From contig NZ_LMDP01000001.1 in NCBI RefSeq assembly GCF_001425835.1, forward strand, positions 1,117,476-1,181,475: a DNA stretch of 64,000 nucleotides, given 5' to 3'. Position 1 is the first letter of the stretch; each line of letters starts with the position of its first letter. Below are positions 10,396 through 18,427 of the stretch, one piece after another. The translations under genes were made by a program, and so were the position numbers. Origin of the DNA: Afipia sp. Root123D2 (lineage in GTDB: Bacteria; Pseudomonadota; Alphaproteobacteria; Rhizobiales; Xanthobacteraceae). Below the pieces are notes generated by a model. That model saw only the letters and a program-made list of their open reading frames with translations. It did not search any database and was not told the origin of the DNA.

Positions 10396-11913
10396 ATGTT
10401 GTTACGGCAGAACAGAGCTGCACAGTACATCCGCATGTCAACCGACATGCAACGCTATTCGATTGAAAACCAAGCTGAAGCAATAGCGCTCTATGCAGCC
10501 CAACGCGGCCTTTCCATCGTGCGGACCTACGAAGACGCCGGCCGAAGTGGGCTTAGCATTGAAGGACGAGCCGCCTTACAAGAATTGATGAGAGATGTTC
10601 GCTCCGGTTTAGCGGATTTCAGCATAGTCCTTGTTTACGACGTTAGTCGTTGGGGGCGCTTTCAGGACACCGATGAGAGCGTTTATTATGAATTTCTATG
10701 CAGGGAGGCGGGTGTCAAAATTGAGTATTGTACTGAGCAATTTCAGAACGATGGCAGCCTTACATCGACTATCATAAAGAATATCAAGCGCGCCATGGCT
10801 GGCGAGTTCAGTCGTGAATTGTCGGCCAAGGTATTCGCTGGCCAATGCCGCGTTGTTTCCAAGGGATACTTTATCGGATCCCTTCCGGGCTTTGGTTTGC
10901 GTCGATTTCTGATCGACGAGTTCGGGCGACCAAAAATGCAAATGAGTTTCGGACAGCAGAAGGCGCTGTCATCTGATCGCACAATCTTGGTGCCCGGCCC
11001 ACCTGAGGAAGTGAAAATTGTCCACGACATCTATGACATGTTCATCGATAGCAAGTACTCGATGAGTCGGATCGCGCGGGAATTGAACAGTCGCGGTATT
11101 GCGAACAGCTCCGGACGAGAGTGGAATTCCGTGGCTATTCGGCAAATATTGGCCAATCCAAAATACAATGGTGCGGCAGTTTATAATCGCACATCAAAAA
11201 AGCTGAACAGCCGCTATCGAAAGAACCCAACTTCCGATTGGATTAGAGTGTCGAACGCTTTTGAACCCGTGGTTTCTAACGAAAGGTTTCGCCAGGCGCA
11301 GCAGCAGATCGAAGATAATGCTCGATCCTATTCAGAAACGGAGATGCTCGATTCTCTTACAGCCATTTGGTGCAAGGAGGGCTATTTGAACGCGTCTGTT
11401 GTTGAGCAAAGTGAGCAAGCTCCTTGCGTGAATGCGTACTTGGAGCATTTCGGAGGCCTCGTGCCTGCATATCGCAAAATTGGATATATCGGGCGACTTC
11501 AGTTTGGAAAAGCGCCGCAGCTGAGAAAGTCGATAGTTGCAATTATTGCTGAGCAAATTGGGCGCTCCGGCGGAATTGTTCGGCATGATCGTGAGTATTC
11601 TCAGATTTGTGTGAACGACGAACTGGAGATTGCCGTTGTCGCGGGTTGCATCGCGCCAAGATGTGGAAAGAACCAGTGGCAAGTCAGAAGGAAGACACTT
11701 CCAAAGCCGGATATTCTCGTCGTGGTCCGTGTTGATGACGGGCGCTCGGTCATTCAAGACTATTTGTTGATTCCGCTACTCTTGCTGCCGAGCGAGACGT
11801 GGCTGACGATCACAACTCTACGTCTCGGGAAACTGGGCGCATTCAAGTCCACGACGCTTGATCCGCTGGTTCGGCTTTGTGCGAGGATGGATATGCGGGA
11901 TTGGCATGACTAG
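10396..11913 (+). CDS. Large serine recombinase
   Basis: The N-terminal resolvase domain has the catalytic serine in AQYIRMSTDMQ (about residue 15), SIENQ, EDAGRSGLSIEGR and VYDVSRWGRF. A recombinase domain follows at about 215-290, with SRIARELNSRGIANSSGREWN and ILANPKYNGA. The C-terminus (to 505) is divergent and lacks a clear zinc ribbon. Base composition is AT-richer than the flanking virion genes, suggesting separate arrival. It overlaps the start of the next frame by eight bases. It may have been the integrase of an element now embedded here; I cannot identify its attachment site. Confidence 0.9.
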   Translation: MLLRQNRAAQYIRMSTDMQRYSIENQAEAIALYAAQRGLSIVRTYEDAGRSGLSIEGRAALQELMRDVRSGLADFSIVLVYDVSRWGRFQDTDESVYYEFLCREAGVKIEYCTEQFQNDGSLTSTIIKNIKRAMAGEFSRELSAKVFAGQCRVVSKGYFIGSLPGFGLRRFLIDEFGRPKMQMSFGQQKALSSDRTILVPGPPEEVKIVHDIYDMFIDSKYSMSRIARELNSRGIANSSGREWNSVAIRQILANPKYNGAAVYNRTSKKLNSRYRKNPTSDWIRVSNAFEPVVSNERFRQAQQQIEDNARSYSETEMLDSLTAIWCKEGYLNASVVEQSEQAPCVNAYLEHFGGLVPAYRKIGYIGRLQFGKAPQLRKSIVAIIAEQIGRSGGIVRHDREYSQICVNDELEIAVVAGCIAPRCGKNQWQVRRKTLPKPDILVVVRVDDGRSVIQDYLLIPLLLLPSETWLTITTLRLGKLGAFKSTTLDPLVRLCARMDMRDWHD

Positions 11914-12342
11914 GACGCGGGCATACCTTGCCGAGCGCGCTCGCCTCCGGCGAACGGTTGCGAAGCGGGTTGCTGAACAACATGCCTTTGCACGTCGCGC
12001 TCGTGTGGGTGAGATACTTGATCAGGTTCGAACGATTGTCACTGATACCGCATTCGTCGATCTGATGGCAGGCCAAGGCATTCTATCAGCTCCGCTCGGC
12101 TCTATGAATCAAGGTCATCCGATTTAACCACCGAACAAAGGTTTGCGGATGACGTTCTCAAGTTTGTAGTGGCGTGGAAATTTCTATTTCCCATACTCGC
12201 CGACCCGGCCATATCGGGCTTCATCCAGGCGAGGCAGCCTGAATTTATCCGCGATTTCAAAGACACCTTTATCTCGCTGGTGATGGACGGCCCATTTCCG
12301 TACGAGCGGCGTCCGTGTATTAAGCCGACTTTCTTTAGCTAA
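11906..12342 (+). pseudogene. Recombinase-associated protein, apparently frameshifted
   Basis: The ATG at 11906 lies in the recombinase stop (ATGACTAG). The first frame reads MTRTRAYLAERARLRRTVAKR… and stops at 12127. Another frame then carries a convincing protein segment (RFADDVLKFVVAWKFLFPIL, then FIRDFKDTFISLVMDGPFP) up to TAA at 12340-12342, with no start of its own. I read this as one gene of about 145 codons broken by a frameshift near 12060-12090. Function unknown; the coupling suggests a recombinase helper. Confidence 0.5.
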
Positions 12343-12386
12343 GGCACAGGGTTGACAACTGAGAGCGTCCCCTGTCCTTAGCAGGT

Positions 12387-13154
12387 ATGCCTGCGCGTCG
12401 AAACAAACTTGCCCTGGGTCTTTTGGCCGTTCTCGGTGTAAGCGATCCATCCTATGCGATCGTCGGAAGTAACTCAGCGCCATCCGAAGCCGTCGCGCGC
12501 TCCATCGTCACCGTGGTCGGCGCAGGGGGCGGCGTCTGCACCGGAACGATGATCACATCCACCGTCGTGCTCACCGCCGCGCATTGCATCGCGCCCGGCA
12601 ACGCCAATCGCGTGGTCGATTATTCGGTCAAGCCGCCGCGACTGATTGAGCCGCGCGCAATCGCAATCATCCCGAGCTACAACGCGCAGGCGATCGCCGC
12701 GCATCGCGCTACCGCGGATGTCGCTTTGTTGCGGCTGCCCTCGCCGGTGCCGGGCAAGGCATCCGCTATTCTCGGCGTGCCGCGCGTGCCGATTGCCGGG
12801 AACGCGCGGTTCACGGTTGCCGGCATCGGCGTCACCGCAGCTGGCAGCGATGCCGGCGTCGGCATCGCCCGCGCCGCAACGCTTGCTGTCACCGGTAAGC
12901 CCGGCACACTTCAGATTCGCCTGGTCGATCCTGCGACCGGCAACACCCGCACCGGCATGGGCGGCTGTACCGGCGATTCCGGCGCGCCGGTGTTCGAGGA
13001 TCAGGACAGCGGCAGCGTAGTCGTCGGCGTGGTGAGCTGGTCGACCGGACCGCTGATGGCGGCCGGCTGCGGCGGCCTCACCGGCGTGACGCCGCTGACG
13101 CTCTACCGCGACTGGATTATAAAGACGGTGCGCGGATGGGGTGCGATGCTGTAA
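12387..13154 (+). CDS. Secreted trypsin-like serine protease (S1)
   Basis: A signal peptide (about residues 1-24, cleavage after PSYA) is followed directly by IVGS, the mature N-terminus typical of trypsins. The catalytic triad is present: His66 in LTAAHC, Asp111 in TADVALLRL and Ser198 in GDSGAPV. Four cysteines could pair. The 255-residue length fits a bare protease domain. It would act in the periplasm or outside the cell. Neighbours do not reveal a substrate. Confidence 0.9.
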   Translation: MPARRNKLALGLLAVLGVSDPSYAIVGSNSAPSEAVARSIVTVVGAGGGVCTGTMITSTVVLTAAHCIAPGNANRVVDYSVKPPRLIEPRAIAIIPSYNAQAIAAHRATADVALLRLPSPVPGKASAILGVPRVPIAGNARFTVAGIGVTAAGSDAGVGIARAATLAVTGKPGTLQIRLVDPATGNTRTGMGGCTGDSGAPVFEDQDSGSVVVGVVSWSTGPLMAAGCGGLTGVTPLTLYRDWIIKTVRGWGAML

Positions 13155-13201
13155 TCGTTTCGTGGGTAATCCCGAACCGCAAGCGCAACGAAGGTTTTAC
13201 G

Positions 13202-13480
13202 ATGTCCCTTCGATCCCGTCGTCGCATGATCGTCCTGGCCGCATCGCTCGGAGTCGTCACTGGCGCGACGCTCCCTGCCGCTGCTGTCTCAGCAAAACGC
13301 GATCACAAGATGGCGCGGCAGCACGCGCGCGACGCCGAACAATTACGGCCTGCCGCCAAGCCCCGCCCTGCAAATTCCTGCGCCGACTACGGCCCCGGCT
13401 TCGTGCCGGTCGAAGGCACCGGCACATGCGTCAAGATCGGTGGCTCGATTAGCGTCGGCGCTGGATCGGGGCTACGCTGA
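13202..13480 (+). CDS. Small exported protein with porin-like start
   Basis: The signal peptide is MSLRSRRRMIVLAASLGVV… ending near AVSA. A charged linker follows, then CADYGPGFVPVEGTGTCVKIGGS. That last stretch closely resembles the first strand of alphaproteobacterial porins, but the protein ends about ten residues later. It may be a truncated porin or a small stand-alone protein. Start 13202 follows the trypsin gene by 47 bases on the same strand, so co-transcription is possible. Confidence 0.55.
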   Translation: MSLRSRRRMIVLAASLGVVTGATLPAAAVSAKRDHKMARQHARDAEQLRPAAKPRPANSCADYGPGFVPVEGTGTCVKIGGSISVGAGSGLR

Positions 13481-13613
13481 CATAGGTGCGAGCCGAGGAC
13501 GGTACGGCATGAGTGCATAAATCAACACTGCTGCGACTTCAGCCCGATACAATGCGGATCGCATTCGACGGGAAGTATCCCAGAAATCCATACTTATGGC
13601 TAATGCTCGCGGC

Positions 13614-14456
13614 TCACCCAGAGATAGCCGATAGCCCAGGAGAAGCGTTGAACCTCTGAACTACCTTCCGTCCGATCTCCATAGCTGGCTTCTCAAAATA
13701 TCGGAAAATGACCACGCTAACGGCGAACGATAGAACTGCCGCGACTATACAAGCTGCCCATCGTCCCGCATGCATTGCGGCGCCAAGATGAAGGATAGGC
13801 ACGCCGACAATAAAGTGGGTCAGATACCATGAGTAAGAAACGTGACCGCAGTATTCCAATGGCCTGAAGCTCGCCTGCGTGATCGTTGAGAACCATGGGA
13901 TCATTCCACTTCGATGGATTGAACCAATCATCATTCCCACTAGGCAGAACAGAATATAGAGCGGTGCAAAGATTTGCACGCCGCGTACGGACCAAAACAC
14001 AGCCACAGCTGCAATGAAGATCAGCGGCGCCAGCCGAATTGCTCGCTCGCCCATGATGCGGAGGAATGGCGCGGCCATATAGAACGCCACTTCAATGTAG
14101 AGTGTCCAATAGACGCCGGACATGCGCTCGAAGCCGAATACAGGAGCGGTAAAACTGGCGTTGGCGGCGATCTGTGGCACTGTCCAATTTGATGAGGTGA
14201 GGGCGATCAAGATTATCGAAAGCCAGTAGGGCGGCAGGATGCGAAAAGTTCGCTTGATCGCGTAAGGCCCAACCGCCGGGTCATGTGCAAGATTTCTGTC
14301 CATCAGGTAGCCGGACAGCAGAAAGAACAGGATTACACCGCCATTTCCGAGCACAAGGGAGCTTCCGAGCGTCGGCGCGAGGAAGTGAGCCACGATAACC
14401 ATCAGGATCGCGACCCCGCGAAGGACATCTAGTCCGGGTAGCTTGCGTTCCAGCAT
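13614..14456 (-). CDS. Acyltransferase 3 family membrane protein
   Basis: This is an integral-membrane O-acyltransferase of the OafA/YrhL type. It begins LPGLDVLRGVAILMVIVAHF, with the family's catalytic His in VAHF, then FFLLSGYLMDR and RTFRILPPYW. There are about eight membrane segments. At 280 residues it is slightly short but looks complete. Prophages often carry such enzymes to modify O-antigen (seroconversion). The adjacent methyltransferase fits surface-sugar decoration, but that is inference. It is read opposite to the flanking phage genes. Confidence 0.88.
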   Translation of the reverse strand: MLERKLPGLDVLRGVAILMVIVAHFLAPTLGSSLVLGNGGVILFFLLSGYLMDRNLAHDPAVGPYAIKRTFRILPPYWLSIILIALTSSNWTVPQIAANASFTAPVFGFERMSGVYWTLYIEVAFYMAAPFLRIMGERAIRLAPLIFIAAVAVFWSVRGVQIFAPLYILFCLVGMMIGSIHRSGMIPWFSTITQASFRPLEYCGHVSYSWYLTHFIVGVPILHLGAAMHAGRWAACIVAAVLSFAVSVVIFRYFEKPAMEIGRKVVQRFNASPGLSAISG

Positions 14457-14641
14457 TCAATTTCCCCAGCCGGTGCGCCGATAACTACCATCCATCCATT
14501 AAGTCATCCAGAGGTATTCATTGTGCCCATAGCTGCCTTGGCGCCATGCCAATCGGCATTCGATCGGGTTAACGGGACTCGACGGCGATACACGCCAAGG
14601 CGCTCGAGGCGCAGTGTATCGCAATGAGATGCGCCGCAGCT

Positions 14642-15469
14642 TCAGTTCGTCGGCTTTCGGCAATGCACATTCAGATTCCAGCCCATGAGACGCGCTGGCC
14701 AAGACTTGCTCGACAGCGGAAAGTGCTTTTCCGCAAACCGCACGAGCGGCGGCAACATGAAAAGCTGTTTCCAACTTAGGGTTGTCTTCGTGAATTCGTG
14801 GCTGGCGAACTGCGAGAGCAGAGCCGTCGCTTCTTTGCGTGAGTAGACGAGCGCGAGAGGGCAATTGGGACCATCGTTATAGTTTAGCGCTTGTTGATGC
14901 GTCTTTCCTTTGAACTGAGGATCGAGCACGCGGCGCACGCGCAACAGAACGACGTTTTTCCAGCTGTAGCGGTTGTAGAGCATGACAATGCAGCGGCCGC
15001 CGGGCTTCAGGACGCGGTGCATCTCATGCGCCATGGGAGCCGGATTCGCGGTATGATGCAGGACACCCATCGAGCAAACGATATCGAACGAATTGTCGGG
15101 AAACGGCAGCGTTTTACCGTCAGTTTCCAGGAATGTGCCGGGGAGGTTTTCGAGCGCAAACCGTTTACGGCTGAGACCGACGGCGGTCCCGGTAATATCC
15201 ACGCCGGTGACGTCCGCGCCTTGACGGGCGTATCGAGACAGGACGTATCCGTTGCCGCAGCCGACATCGAGGACTTTCAGCCCGCGTGACGAGGTGTAGC
15301 CGTGAATTCGGTCTGACAGTCCGTAAGGTTCGCAGGAATCATCTTCGCGGATCGCGTCAAACTTAGCGAAGAACTCTGGTGTGCCGGGGATCGCATCAAT
15401 ACCCGCCGCGGCAACAGGGTTTGCCTGCCAAAAATCTCTGACGCTATCGAGGCCAACCGCTGGCTTCAT
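14642..15469 (-). CDS. SAM-dependent methyltransferase
   Basis: This is a class I methyltransferase: motif I is LKVLDVGCGNGYV (about residue 70), the acidic loop is DVTGVDITG, and the later motifs are FDIVCSMGVLHH and HRVLKPGGRCIVM. These match the Methyltransf_11 / UbiE-like group. I chose MKPAVGLDS as the start; an upstream ATG at 15508 adds 13 unlikely residues. The C-terminal 90 residues are divergent and probably define the substrate. Its position beside the acyltransferase suggests glycan or lipid modification. The region 14457-14641 holds nothing else I recognise. Confidence 0.85.
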   Translation of the reverse strand: MKPAVGLDSVRDFWQANPVAAAGIDAIPGTPEFFAKFDAIREDDSCEPYGLSDRIHGYTSSRGLKVLDVGCGNGYVLSRYARQGADVTGVDITGTAVGLSRKRFALENLPGTFLETDGKTLPFPDNSFDIVCSMGVLHHTANPAPMAHEMHRVLKPGGRCIVMLYNRYSWKNVVLLRVRRVLDPQFKGKTHQQALNYNDGPNCPLALVYSRKEATALLSQFASHEFTKTTLSWKQLFMLPPLVRFAEKHFPLSSKSWPARLMGWNLNVHCRKPTN

Positions 15470-15551
15470 ACAGCACTCCATCCAGGTGCAATTTCTATCA
15501 TCACACACCGCATCGCTTCCAGCCCTCTTCAGGGGGCGTATCTCACGGAAG

Positions 15552-15761
15552 TCACGGCTTGTCCTCTTCGTTCGGAACAGCCCCGAAGTGTGCTATTGCG
15601 CCAGCCACTAGAATTATGATGACGGCCAGCGCTAAAGCGCCGGCGACGATGAAATAGATCATCTGAAAATTTCCCAGCCCTAATAGGGCGAAACCTACCA
15701 CCAGCCCCAGCAAAACCACCAGCCCCGATTCCGGGGCCGCAAACCTATGGAGACCCCCCAT
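15552..15761 (-). CDS. Small two-TM membrane protein
   Basis: About 70 residues with two hydrophobic segments (LVVLLGLVVGFALLGLG and MIYFIVAGALALAVIIILVAGAIA) and an acidic tail NEEDKP. The first codon lies in the 5' end of the divergent endolysin-like gene, which is read the other way. No family is recognised. Such a protein beside an endolysin could be a holin, but the strand argues against co-expression. Confidence 0.45.
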   Translation of the reverse strand: MGGLHRFAAPESGLVVLLGLVVGFALLGLGNFQMIYFIVAGALALAVIIILVAGAIAHFGAVPNEEDKP

Positions 15762-16671
15762 GGAGCCCGCTTCCATTCGCTACAAAAATCCAGGTGCACA
15801 GTGGCCGGGCGTGCGCGTTACAAAATGGGGGTCGACGAGCTTTGTCACGCTCAATGACGGGCAGGGCAACAAGATCGCCGTTTTCCCGACCTTCGTTCAG
15901 GGAGCAGCCGCGCAGTTCGACCTCTGGGCATCGAACTACACCGGTATTACGTTGAAGGCCGCGATCGACAAATGGTCGGGGCACAACAGTCCGGCTGGTT
16001 GGAAGCTGCTCAAGGCCCAGTCGCGATGGGAAGCGGGGAAGCCCATTCCGATGTCCGACGCGGAGTGGCAGCTGGCGCAGACCAAGGTTTTCGGCCCGGC
16101 AACCGCGGCGCAGAACGTGACCCTGCCGACGGCGACCTACAGCAATGACGTCAAGCGCGTGCAGTCCGATCTGATCGCCCTCGGCTATCACGAGGTGGGG
16201 GAGGCGGACGGCCTGATCGGCGGCAAGACGCGCGGCGCGATCACGGCATTCCTCGGTGATCGCAGCGTCCCGGCTGCGGCGGGCATTTCGCCAGCGCTGA
16301 CCGCTGAGATCGCCAAATCCAAGGCTGAGGGCTGGTCCCGACCGGTCGCACCGAAGCGCGCCTACGCGACGGCCAAGGAAACTGCCCCGAAAGTCGAAGC
16401 CGTGAAACAGAACGCTTGGTCGCGGTTCTGGTCGAAGGTTCTGACTGTGCCATCGACGGCCGGCGCGGCGGTGTGGTGTGTCGCCAGCAATATCTCGGCC
16501 GCGAATGATGCGGCGTCGCCCTACGTATCGCTGGTCAAGGAATACATCAGCGGCGTGCCGGGCTGGGTCTGGCTGCCGGTGATCGCCGCAGTCGGTTTCG
16601 CGATTTGGCGCTCCACCAACAAGAGCGAGGCGGCAACCGTCGCCGATTACCAGACCGGGAGGCTGAACTGA
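15760..16671 (+). CDS. Endolysin-like protein with peptidoglycan-binding domain and TM segment
   Basis: Residues 1-120 (IRYKNPGAQWPGV…, then IAVFPTFVQGAAAQFDLW) resemble the lysozyme-like N-terminus of alphaproteobacterial phage and virulence-type muramidases. Around 125-175 is a peptidoglycan-binding repeat (VKRVQSDLIALGYHEVGEADGLIGGKTRGAI). A C-terminal membrane helix (VWLPVIAAVGFAIW) is unusual for a free endolysin. The stop overlaps the next start (TGATG). With the following two or three genes it makes a lysis cassette. Confidence 0.72.
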   Translation: MEPASIRYKNPGAQWPGVRVTKWGSTSFVTLNDGQGNKIAVFPTFVQGAAAQFDLWASNYTGITLKAAIDKWSGHNSPAGWKLLKAQSRWEAGKPIPMSDAEWQLAQTKVFGPATAAQNVTLPTATYSNDVKRVQSDLIALGYHEVGEADGLIGGKTRGAITAFLGDRSVPAAAGISPALTAEIAKSKAEGWSRPVAPKRAYATAKETAPKVEAVKQNAWSRFWSKVLTVPSTAGAAVWCVASNISAANDAASPYVSLVKEYISGVPGWVWLPVIAAVGFAIWRSTNKSEAATVADYQTGRLN

Positions 16672-16994
16672 TGGACACACTCTCCTGGCTGTTCAACTTT
16701 GTGCCGTGGTGGGTTTGGGTTGTCATCGCCGCGGTGCTGCTCGCGGTGTTCTGGCAAGCCCTGCTGCCTGTCTGGCTCACGCTGCCGAAGTGGCTCAAGG
16801 GCATCATCCTCGGCGCCGGCGCGCTGTTTACAGCCTACGCCGCCGGTCGCAATCGCGGCTCCAAAGATGAGCGAGAGCAACGTGCCAAGGCCGACGCCCG
16901 CGCTGTTCAAACCCGAAAGGAAACTGACGATGAGATTCGCAACGCTCCTGCTGCTGACGTTGACCGGCGCCTTGATGGGTGGATGCGTGACTAG
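16671..16994 (+). CDS. Holin/inner-spanin-like membrane protein, 107 aa
   Basis: Two hydrophobic segments at the N-terminus (WWVWVVIAAVLLAVFWQALL and IILGAGALFTAYAAG) are followed by a charged helix rich in Lys, Arg and Glu. The start overlaps the endolysin-like stop. A second, lipoprotein-type frame (16930) begins inside it, the embedded arrangement of Rz/Rz1 spanin pairs. It may be holin, inner spanin or a fusion of both; motifs do not decide. Confidence 0.6.
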   Translation: MDTLSWLFNFVPWWVWVVIAAVLLAVFWQALLPVWLTLPKWLKGIILGAGALFTAYAAGRNRGSKDEREQRAKADARAVQTRKETDDEIRNAPAADVDRRLDGWMRD

Positions 16995-17118
16995 CAATTG
17001 CGCCGGATGGTCGGCCATTCAACCATCGAGGGGTGATCATCTGACCGATGGCACGAAGCGCCAAATCCTCGCGCACAACGAGTTCGGTGTGAAGCAGCAT
17101 TGCTGGCTTGGCCGCTGA
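16930..17118 (+). CDS. Rz1-like small lipoprotein, 62 aa
   Basis: An N-terminal signal of hydrophobic Leu/Thr ends at GGC, a plausible lipobox cysteine (residue 19). After it comes SNCAGWSAIQPSR and LTDGTKRQILAHNEFG, a pattern I associate with a small conserved protein of lysis regions in alphaproteobacterial prophages. It starts within the preceding gene in another frame, as outer spanins do. Length is normal for such proteins. Confidence 0.68.
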   Translation: MRFATLLLLTLTGALMGGCVTSNCAGWSAIQPSRGDHLTDGTKRQILAHNEFGVKQHCWLGR

Positions 17119-17145
17119 CGACACTCTAGGGCTGGGAATACTGGA

Positions 17146-17427
17146 ATGGTCATCGACTACACCATCACCATCGGGAACATCATTGAAATCGGCTCCATCG
17201 TTGGTGGTGGGTTCGCAGTCTTTATGACCCTGAAGAACAACGTCGCGAATCTCAAAGACGACGTGACGGCAATGCAAGATGAAATCAGAGAGTTGGGAAA
17301 GGTGCTGATCAGCATCGCGAGGTTCGATGAGAAGATTTCCGGCCTCGATAAACGGGTGACCGCGCACGACAAGGAAATCTACGAGTTGCGGCACGGGCGC
17401 GGCTTCATCCGCGGCCCGGCGGTATAG
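17146..17427 (+). CDS. Lysis-region membrane protein with coiled coil
   Basis: A short membrane segment (IIEIGSIVGGGFAVFMTL) comes first. It is followed by a heptad-rich coiled coil (NLKDDVTAMQDEIRELGKVL…, then DKRVTAHDKEIYELRHG). The layout is like haemolysin XhlA-type or spanin-like accessory proteins, but reversed from the usual XhlA order. It lies 27 bases after the Rz1-like gene. The 400 bases that follow (17428-17843) contain GC-rich repeats of GACC…CCTAGCCGC but no gene I can support. Confidence 0.55.
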   Translation: MVIDYTITIGNIIEIGSIVGGGFAVFMTLKNNVANLKDDVTAMQDEIRELGKVLISIARFDEKISGLDKRVTAHDKEIYELRHGRGFIRGPAV

Positions 17428-17843
17428 ACGGCGAGTACCCGTAAGCATAGCCTGGCCGGTTAGTCTGTCGGGTGGTGGGTTTCACCGGCCGGGCCAAGCT
17501 GCCGATCCCGCGAAATGCGGCAGCCATTGCCAACCGCCGGGCGCAGCCGTCGTTCCATCACACAAAAGGATGAGGCTGCTCTTAGTAGTCGGCCCGGACC
17601 GCTCTTGCGGGGGACGCAGAGCGGACCAGGCCTAGCCGCTAGATTCGAAAGTAACGGCCCGAATTAATCCGTAGCCGCACAATTTGTTCCGAAGCGTTGA
17701 CCTTGCACCTATCGGTATCAGCCCGGCCGCTCTAGGCGATCCACCGTCCGCCGAGCTGACCGGGCCTAGCCGCCCAGCACCGAGGGGCGGCTCCGATTCA
17801 ATCGATCAATCTTCCTCTCGTTGCATCTCAAAAAAGGAAAATC

Positions 17844-18301
17844 ATGATCCGTCTGATTTTGGCGGCAGCAATGCTATGCGCACTATTTGCCATGCCTGCC
17901 GAGGCGGGCACTATCCGATCCCGATCCGGCGCAACCGCTCATGTTGCCGACCGCGCTGTTCATGCCTTCCAGTGCCTTGTCGATAAGCTGGATTCGTCCG
18001 GCTACCACATCAAGTTCATGGGCGGCTGGCGCAAGCACGGCTCTGTACGGCGCTCTTTGCATCCGTCAGGCATGGCGCTGGACATCAACCAATTCTCCCG
18101 CAACGTCACGCGGCCACGCATCCCGGCATCTGCCACGGCGTGGCGCGGGCCTGTGGCCTGATCCATGGCGCGGTCTGGGGCTGGGCTGACGCAGGGCATT
18201 TCCAGCTAGGCGGTTGGGCGGGACGAGCGATGTATCACCGGCATCGCCATGCCCGGGCTAAACCCGGGCAACACCGCAAGCATCTGGCGAGCGCGCCATG
18301 A
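17844..18301 (+). pseudogene. M15-type D-Ala-D-Ala carboxypeptidase-like protein, frameshifted
   Basis: The signal peptide (…LFAMPAEA) is followed by FQCLVDKLDSSGYHIKFMGGW and HPSGMALDIN, the first zinc-binding His/Asp pair of the M15 fold. That frame then drifts and stops at 18161. In another frame, starting about 18120, the sequence continues GICHGVARACGLIHGAVWGW then DAGHFQ, the second zinc motif, ending at 18301. One indel near 18110-18125 therefore separates the two halves of the active site. Probably inactive unless the base call is wrong. Confidence 0.72.
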
Positions 18302-18387
18302 TCGACCCCGTCAAGATCGGCCTGACGATCGCCGTGCTGATCGCCATCGGCCTCGCCGTCTATTGGCTGTTTCCGAGGTGGCGGTGA
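18298..18387 (+). CDS. Single-TM micropeptide, 29 aa
   Basis: The ATG overlaps the M15 stop (ATGA). The product is one hydrophobic helix, with GLTIAVLIAIGLAVYWLF at its core and Arg/Trp at the end. A diverged copy of the same DNA lies at 21637-21717, which supports a real conserved unit. Function unknown. Confidence 0.5.
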   Translation: MIDPVKIGLTIAVLIAIGLAVYWLFPRWR

Positions 18388-18427
18388 TCCCAACAGAAAG
18401 GCTACGCGTGAGCGGCAATTTAGACTT

